Assembly: GCA_012034075.1 (NCBI GenBank)
Contig: JAAURD010000002.1
Location: 1 to 61,480 of the forward strand
DNA from: Chloroflexaceae bacterium
Lineage (GTDB): Bacteria > Chloroflexota > Chloroflexia > Chloroflexales > Chloroflexaceae
Length of the DNA stretch: 61,480 nt
Reading direction: 5' to 3'
Shown piece by piece: positions 56,194 to 61,480 of the stretch; position 1 is the first letter of the stretch; every line of letters begins with the position of its first letter. The translations under genes were made by a program, and so were the position numbers. The notes under the pieces were generated by a model, which was not told where the DNA came from, searched no databases, and worked only from the letters and a program-made list of their open reading frames with translations.

Positions 56194-57183
56194 ATGATCG
56201 AACAACGCCAATTAGGTCAATCCGGTCTGCACGTATCGGCCATGGGCCTGGGGTGCATGGGCATGTCGGAATTTTATGGCAACACCAACGAAACCGAATC
56301 GATTGCAACCATTCACCGTGCCCTCGAACTGGGCATCAACCTGCTCGATACTTCCGATATGTACGGTACTGGACACAACGAACAACTGATTGGCCGTGCC
56401 ATTGCCGACCGCCGCGAACAGGCTATCATTGCCACCAAGTTTGGCATTGTGCGCGGTGCAGATGCCAGTTTTCGCGGCCTCAATGGCCGCCCCGAATACG
56501 TGCAACAGGCGTGTGATGCCAGTTTGCAGCGCCTCGGCATCGATGTGATTGATCTCTATTACCTCCATCGTGTCGATCCAACCGTACCTGTCGAAGAGAC
56601 CGTCGGTGCCATGGCGTCGCTTGTTCAGCAGGGCAAAGTGCGTTACCTTGGTCTCTCCGAAGCTGGCCCAAAAACCCTCAGACGGGCCGTCGCTGTCCAT
56701 CCCATTGCCGCCCTGCAAACCGAATACTCGCTCTGGAGCCGTGACCCGGAAGACGCGGTACTGGCAACCTGCCGTGAGCTGGGCATTGGCTTTGTCGCCT
56801 ACAGTCCGCTCGGTCGCGGCTTTCTCACCGGCCAGATCAAGCGCTTTGAGGACCTCGCCGAGGACGACTACCGTCGCACCTCACCGCGTTTCCAGGGCGA
56901 TAACTTCCAGCGCAACCTGGACCTGGTCCAGCAAATTGACGCCATGGCCGCCGAACGCGGCTGCACCCCGGCCCAGGTCGCGCTTGCCTGGGTGTTGGCC
57001 CAGGGCAATGACGTTGTGCCTATTCCTGGCACCAAACGCCGCACCTATCTGGAGCAAAATCTCGGCGCCCTCGCTATCACCCTGACCACCGCCGATCTCC
57101 AGCGCCTCGATGAGATTGCCCCGCACAACGCCGCAGCCGGCCTGCGCTATGCCAACCCGACGATGCAGGGCATCGCCGAATAA
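56194..57183 (+). CDS. Aldo/keto reductase
   Basis: 329 residues, ATG 56194 (GAAAGGA upstream). AKR family: [29 protein letters not shown] (catalytic Asp and Tyr), IIATKFG (catalytic Lys), DLYYLHRVD (catalytic His), and the NADPH-binding stretch [17 protein letters not shown] near the C terminus. It reduces carbonyls to alcohols with NADPH; close to the AKR13-like group that resembles YakC. Physiological substrate unknown. Monocistronic, transcribed away from glgA and convergent with pheT. Confidence 0.93.
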   Translation: MIEQRQLGQSGLHVSAMGLGCMGMSEFYGNTNETESIATIHRALELGINLLDTSDMYGTGHNEQLIGRAIADRREQAIIATKFGIVRGADASFRGLNGRPEYVQQACDASLQRLGIDVIDLYYLHRVDPTVPVEETVGAMASLVQQGKVRYLGLSEAGPKTLRRAVAVHPIAALQTEYSLWSRDPEDAVLATCRELGIGFVAYSPLGRGFLTGQIKRFEDLAEDDYRRTSPRFQGDNFQRNLDLVQQIDAMAAERGCTPAQVALAWVLAQGNDVVPIPGTKRRTYLEQNLGALAITLTTADLQRLDEIAPHNAAAGLRYANPTMQGIAE

Positions 57184-57270
57184 GCCATCACTATGGTGAA
57201 CAGGGCGCAGCCTGCTGTGCCCACAATCAATCCTGCATGCAGACGGAATGTTTTATATGGACACTTACCC

Positions 57271-57323
57271 ACAACCTGCCCCTGTAGGGGCGCAGCACGC
57301 TGCGCCCCTACAGGGCAGGTTGT
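57271..57323. terminator. Large inverted repeat between convergent aldo/keto reductase and pheT genes
   Basis: Arms ACAACCTGCCCCTGTAGGGG (+CGCAG) and near-exact complement; one base differs in length. It belongs to the GTAGGGGCGCAGC repeat family. Lying between two converging stops, it probably also acts as a two-way terminator, though no T tract follows. Confidence 0.55.
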
Positions 57324-57329
57324 GGCCAT

Positions 57330-57377
57330 CTGAGAGCACAGCCAGCCTGCATGCGGGCGAGACGCCCGCACTCCAGC
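57330..57377. repeat. Repeat next to pheT 3' end
   Basis: CTGCATGCGGGCGAGACGCC then CGCACTCCAG, the reverse complement of the compound palindrome near 55790. Confidence 0.55.
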
Positions 57378-59936
57378 CTACCGGATGCTCGCCCCAATTT
57401 CCCGTTCCAGCAACTTGATTACCTTATTGCGCACTTTGGTCAACGCCTCATCGGTCAGCGTGCGATCCGACGCACGAAATGCCAGGCGATAGGCCAGACT
57501 GCGCTTGCCCGCGCCAATCTGCGGGCCACTGTAAATGTCAAACAGGCTCACTGATTCGAGCAACGCGCCGGCGCCCTGCCGAATCAGCCCGACCACACGC
57601 TCAGCCGGCACATCATTGGCAACGACCACTGCCAGGTCCTGCACCGTCGCCGGATAGCGCGAAATAGCCGTATAGATCGGCTGCTGCGCCAGCGCCATCA
57701 GCGTGTCCAGTTGCAGTTCGGCCACCACCGCTCGTGGTACATCCACATGAAAGCGTTCCAATACCAGCGGGTGTAACTCGCCGACCACGCCAACCTTCTG
57801 TTGCTCCTCGCCGCTGCCCCGCATCAGCATCGCCGACCGCCCAGGGTGAAACCGTTCATCATCGTTGAGCGCAACCCATGCCAGGGCCTCATGGATCATG
57901 AGCCGCTTCAGCAGCGTTTCGACAATGCCCTTGAGGTCAAAAAAGTCAAGCATCGCCTCGGTGCTTGCGCCGCCACTCTGGTCTTTCCAGGTGGGTGGGT
58001 GGCGCGTGCCCGCCAGTGCCAGGCCCAGACACAGCAATTCATCCGGCAGCCAGGTATCGTCATCATTGGGCAAAAAGACCCGACCAATCTCAAACAGGCC
58101 GACCCGCTGTTGTTCTTTCAGGTTCGTTGCCAGGGCCTCTACCAGCGATGGCAGCAGACTGCGCCGCATATACTCACGTTCGGGCGAGACCGCATTGCTC
58201 AAGCGCAAATAGCGGCTCGATTGCGCCTCTGCTGGGCTCAGCCGTGCCACCGCTGCCATATCGGTTAGCGCATAGGTTATGACCTCGCTCAGCCCGCACC
58301 CCACCAGCACATCGCGGCTGCGTTGCTCCAGTTCTCGCTCTGGATGTCTATCGGCGGCCGGCAATTCATCCATCAAGCGTGTCTCGGGAATACGATCATA
58401 GCCATACACCCGCGCTATCTCTTCGCACAAGTCGGCAAGCAAAGTCACATCCTGGCGAAACGATGGGACTTCTACCATCACCGTTGATACATCCAGCTGT
58501 CCGCCCATCACCGTCGAGAGATCGCCCATGCCTCCGCTTCCTTGCACCTTACACACAAAACCGAGCGATTGCAGCAGCTGCGCAATCTCATGCGCACTCA
58601 GGCGAACCCCCACAATGCGTTCCACTTCGGCCGGCGGCAGCTGGAGCACCAGCGGCTCCCACCTATGCGGATACACATCGACCAGACCCTGGACAATCGT
58701 GCCCCCACCTAGCGTTCGCATCAACTCCAGCGCTCGGTGTTGCGCTGGCCATGGCAGCGCATAATCAACCCCGCGCTCAAACCGGCGTGAAGCCTCACTC
58801 GGTAGCTTAAACTCCTGCGCCGAACGGCGTACCTGCGATGGCTTCCAGATCGCCGCCTCAAGCAAAACCCGCGTGGTGGTCTCACGCACCTCGCTGCTAG
58901 CGCCACCCATAATGCCCGCCAGCGCCAGCGGCCCCTGCAGATCACAGACGAGCAGCGGCGTGGTTGACACGTTCTGCAAATCGCGCTCTTTATCATCCAG
59001 CGTGGTCAGGCGCTCCCCCGCGCGTGCCAGCCGCACGATCAGATGCTGGTCGCTCACACAATCGGCATCAAAGGCATGGGTCGGCTGGCCCCACTCCAGC
59101 ATCACATAGTTCGAGATATCGACCATATTGTTTACTGGCCGCATGCCCGCATAGCGTAGCCGCCGCTGCATCCAGTGCGGCGATGGCTGGATCGTAATCC
59201 CCTCAATCAAGCCCGCCGTAAAGCGTGGGCAGAGGTCATCGGCCTCTATCGTCACCTGTACCCGCCCCTCAATCGGCGTTCCGGTCATAAGCGCCTGTGG
59301 CTCTGGCAGAGTAAAAGTTTCGCCGGTGAGTGCCGCAACTTCACGCGCAATCCCAATGATTGACAGACAGCGAGCCAGATTGGGCGTCAGATCAATTTCG
59401 AACACGACCTCGCCGAGCAGCTCACAGGCCGGCATGCCCACCGGTGCATCGTCTTCCAGGCGAATAATGCCCTCGTGCTCATCGCTCAGGCCCAGCTCTT
59501 TTTCGCTACAGAGCATGGCATTGCTCAGCACCCCACGCACCGGTCGGCCCTTCAGCGTCACTATCAAGCGTTCTTCGCGGTGACCATCGTAGAGCTGAGC
59601 GCCCTCAAACGCGATGACCGACTTGAATGGATGCGCCAGCGGCCCCTGTCCCTTGTAGACAAAGAGATTGGGCGCACCAGTGACCACCGTGTGCGGTGTC
59701 GCGGCACCATAGTCAACATCCGCCAGCACCAGCAAATCGGCATTGGGATGTGGTTTCACCTCAAGCACATTGCCAATCACAATCTTCTGGCGGTCCCAGG
59801 CCAGTTCCGCCCCCTCCAGACCGATCTTATGGATTGCAGCAACCTCCAGACCGGCCATCGTCAGTCGATGGCCCAGTTCCTCCGGCGCTATCGTGATGTT
59901 TACACATTCTTTGAGCCAGCTTAATGGCACGCGCAT
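57378..59936 (-). CDS. pheT: Phenylalanine-tRNA ligase beta subunit PheT
   Basis: 852 residues, ATG 59936 with AAGGGAAA upstream. Opens MRVPLSWLKECVNI; tRNA-binding OB domain (about 40-150; NVLEVKPHPNADLLVLADV), B3/B4 editing region, B5 domain, core, and C-terminal FDX-ACB anticodon-binding domain (ISRYPATVQDLAVVV to the end). It is the larger subunit of the alpha2-beta2 enzyme that charges tRNA-Phe and edits mischarged Tyr. It is longer than the usual 790-800 residues; part of the extra length is in the stretch around residues 505-535. The partner gene pheS is not adjacent, which is common outside Enterobacteria. A consensus -10 TATAAT with TTGTTC lies upstream. Confidence 0.96.
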   Translation of the reverse strand: MRVPLSWLKECVNITIAPEELGHRLTMAGLEVAAIHKIGLEGAELAWDRQKIVIGNVLEVKPHPNADLLVLADVDYGAATPHTVVTGAPNLFVYKGQGPLAHPFKSVIAFEGAQLYDGHREERLIVTLKGRPVRGVLSNAMLCSEKELGLSDEHEGIIRLEDDAPVGMPACELLGEVVFEIDLTPNLARCLSIIGIAREVAALTGETFTLPEPQALMTGTPIEGRVQVTIEADDLCPRFTAGLIEGITIQPSPHWMQRRLRYAGMRPVNNMVDISNYVMLEWGQPTHAFDADCVSDQHLIVRLARAGERLTTLDDKERDLQNVSTTPLLVCDLQGPLALAGIMGGASSEVRETTTRVLLEAAIWKPSQVRRSAQEFKLPSEASRRFERGVDYALPWPAQHRALELMRTLGGGTIVQGLVDVYPHRWEPLVLQLPPAEVERIVGVRLSAHEIAQLLQSLGFVCKVQGSGGMGDLSTVMGGQLDVSTVMVEVPSFRQDVTLLADLCEEIARVYGYDRIPETRLMDELPAADRHPERELEQRSRDVLVGCGLSEVITYALTDMAAVARLSPAEAQSSRYLRLSNAVSPEREYMRRSLLPSLVEALATNLKEQQRVGLFEIGRVFLPNDDDTWLPDELLCLGLALAGTRHPPTWKDQSGGASTEAMLDFFDLKGIVETLLKRLMIHEALAWVALNDDERFHPGRSAMLMRGSGEEQQKVGVVGELHPLVLERFHVDVPRAVVAELQLDTLMALAQQPIYTAISRYPATVQDLAVVVANDVPAERVVGLIRQGAGALLESVSLFDIYSGPQIGAGKRSLAYRLAFRASDRTLTDEALTKVRNKVIKLLEREIGASIR

Positions 59937-59974
59937 GGCATTTCCCTTCTCGGCATGCGTTTTTCCCTGGTCTG

Positions 59975-60002
59975 ATTATACCACTGCTTGCACACCGAAC
60001 AA
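59975..60002 (-). promoter_or_regulatory. Promoter of pheT
   Basis: Minus strand TTGTTC, 16-bp spacer, TATAAT with TG one base before (extended -10). Start of transcription near 59967, about 30 bases before the start codon. Confidence 0.65.
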
Positions 60003-60027
60003 ATCACATATCACACCAATGCCTGAG

Positions 60028-61154
60028 CTACCTGTGTATGTTTGCCGTGCGGGCACGTTCATAGGCGCACCAGGTAGCCAGCGCCGTCTGCTGCCACGAA
60101 AACCGCGCTACCCGCTGCAAACCACGCTGACGCAAATCGACCTGCAAGGCCGGGCTGTTAAGCACCCGCCGCATGCTATCGGCCAGTTCGCTGGTGTGAT
60201 GCGGCGACACCAGCAGGGCAGCATCGCCCGCTACCTCCGGCAAACTGCTGGCATAACTACAGATCACCGGTGTGCCACAGGCCATCGCCTCTAACACCGG
60301 CAAGCCAAACCCCTCGTAATACGACGGGAAGACAAAGAGCCGGGCGCCGCTGTACAGCCCTGGCAAATCGGCCTCGCTCACATTGGGCAAAACGTGACAC
60401 TGGCCTCCAGACCATACGACGCGACCAACTGGCGTGCCTCCGGGTAGCGTGGGTCCTCATGGCCGGCCAGCACCAGATGCGGCGCCCGCAGCTGCTCCCA
60501 CGCGCGGATCAGGCGGCCCAGGTTTTTGTGCGGCTTGTTGGCCCCAAGGTAGAGCACATACGATTCGGGCAGGCCATACTGCTCACGCAGTGCGGCAATG
60601 GCCGCAGCCGGCTGGGGCGTAAAATGCGGATCCGCCGCCTCCAGCGTCACCGTGATCTTTTCGGCTGGCAGCCGATAATAGGCGATCAGATCGCTGCATG
60701 CATGCTGCGACACCGTAATAATATGCTGCGATGAGCGGATTGCCAGGCGCATCATGACCTGGTAGATCATCCGACCACGCGGCGGCAGTGCGCGTGGAAA
60801 GCGCCGACCGATCAGATCATGGATCGTCACCACCGAAGGACAGGACAGCTGGCGATAAGCCCGGACATAGTAGGGCGTATGCCACACATTCAGCTTGAGC
60901 GACCGGATCAGGATCGGCAGGCGCGTCTGTTCGGCCAGCGAGAAGGGCCGAATTGGTGTATCAATGAAGGTACAGGCCGGCGACTGCATCAGCCGGCTCA
61001 GATCATGGCGGCTGTTGGGCAGACGTGTATTGCCCACCAGCACCAGCTCGTGGGTTTGTGCCAACTGTTGCAGCGCTACGACCAGGTTCATGGTATAGCG
61101 CCCGATGCCCGGAAAATGATCGGAGATGTAGCGAATATCGATACCTATGCGCAC
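60028..61154 (-). CDS. GT4 family glycosyltransferase; frame break near 60388
   Basis: GTG start at 61154 opens VRIGIDIRYISDHFPGIGRYTMNLV, the usual GT4 acceptor domain with Gly-rich loop; then VVTIHDLIGRRFP, the linker, VLYLGANKPHKNLGRLI, and after the break LFVFPSYYEGFGLPVLEAMACGTPVI with the Glu-x7-Glu motif. The break is a missing T in a four-T run near 60388, joining ASVTF to LPNVSEADLPGLY. Restored about 375 residues. Function: transfer of a sugar, probably a mannosyl- or rhamnosyl-type step in polysaccharide assembly. The start overlaps the stop of the upstream GT2 gene by 10 bases, so both are translated together. Confidence 0.85.
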
Positions 61155-61480
61155 CGGTACCACCCATACACATAGCCTAGCGCACTGGCATAGCCGCTCA
61201 GCGCCTTGATCGGCTTCCAGCCCGGTCGCCACGAGGGCGCCGCATACGAATAGGGCAGCACCATGCTGGGCAACAACCACAGGCTACGCAGCAACAAATA
61301 GGCCGCCGCATGGACCGGCGTATGCAACGCGCGACCACGCGCCCGCGTTGGGTCCAGACGCACCTCCTGCGCATAGCCAATACCATACAAAAAGTGCTTG
61401 CGCAGCAGGGCCTTGAGCGTGGCCGGGGCCGGGTGGTAGACCCAGCAGTGCGGCATTAACACAAAACGGTAGCCCAGCCG
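61145..61480 (-). CDS. Family 2 glycosyltransferase, C-terminal fragment (5' end outside window)
   Basis: The visible 111 residues are RLGYRFVLMPHCWVYHPAPA then LRKHFLYGIGYAQEVRLDP and a hydrophobic tail (AAAYLLLRSLWLLPSMVLPYSY). The block with W-V-Y-H and the G-x-G-x-A-x-E motif is characteristic of the C-terminal part of inverting GT2 enzymes; the hydrophobic tail suggests membrane association. Coupled to the downstream GT4 gene by an overlap of 10 bases. The catalytic D-x-D region lies outside the window. Confidence 0.75.
   Translation of the reverse strand, partial: RLGYRFVLMPHCWVYHPAPATLKALLRKHFLYGIGYAQEVRLDPTRARGRALHTPVHAAAYLLLRSLWLLPSMVLPYSYAAPSWRPGWKPIKALSGYASALGYVYGWYRCA

Noticed and set aside
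1-61480. CRISPR array, tRNA or rRNA genes
   Set aside because: No regularly spaced direct repeats with unique spacers, no T-loop GTTCRANNC with a cloverleaf, and no rRNA-like stretch was seen in the gaps. Small structured RNAs cannot be excluded without a covariance search.

Overview
The window looks like a chromosomal segment from a member of the Chloroflexota, class Chloroflexia (filamentous anoxygenic phototrophs such as Chloroflexus, Oscillochloris or Roseiflexus). This is inferred from the gene repertoire: NACHT fused to a formylglycine-enzyme domain, large cyclase-ATPase-TPR proteins, a PASTA kinase next to a VanW protein, GH57 glycogen genes and DUF4058. It also fits the moderately high G+C and the many dispersed palindromic intergenic repeats. 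No rRNA, tRNA, CRISPR array, transposase gene or phage gene was recognised.

Layout. 0-5 kb: the 3' end of a LuxR-type regulator, a membrane-anchored NACHT ATPase fused to a formylglycine-enzyme-like domain (minus strand), and two related small membrane proteins that face each other and overlap tail to tail. 5-16 kb: a Wzz/CpsD-type chain-length/kinase protein, tsaD with an upstream internally duplicated protein, an operon of GT2 glycosyltransferase, GH78-like glycosidase and GT4 glycosyltransferase, and a DUF4058 gene. 16-25 kb (minus): glycogen debranching enzyme glgX, an MFS transporter, a polytopic membrane protein, Lon protease and a MarR regulator. 25-33 kb: an HD protein and a complete fructose PTS locus (fruK, EIIA-HPr-EI fusion, fruA, divergent DeoR-type regulator) with a readable promoter/operator region. 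33-50 kb: a signalling and envelope region with a PASTA Ser/Thr kinase, VanW protein, ABC ATPase, pseudokinase, two acetyltransferases, a class III cyclase, a cyclase-cyclase-ATPase-TPR giant, and a one-polypeptide histidine kinase/response regulator. 50-61 kb: GT2, two GH57 enzymes and glycogen synthase glgA, an aldo/keto reductase, pheT, and two glycosyltransferase genes at the right edge.

The recurring functional themes are storage and surface carbohydrate (glgX, glgA, two GH57, GH78, several glycosyltransferases, Wzz/CpsD), carbon uptake (fructose PTS) and dense regulation (two cyclases, kinase and pseudokinase, fused two-component protein, LuxR, MarR, DeoR).

Quality caveat: at least eleven genes need one or more single-base corrections to restore a family-like reading frame, and many of the breaks lie at short G, C or T runs. 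Very long genes (lon, the 1336-codon cyclase-ATPase, the fused kinase, pheT) are intact. I read most breaks as sequencing indels in a draft assembly rather than as pseudogenes, and I annotate the restored spans as genes.
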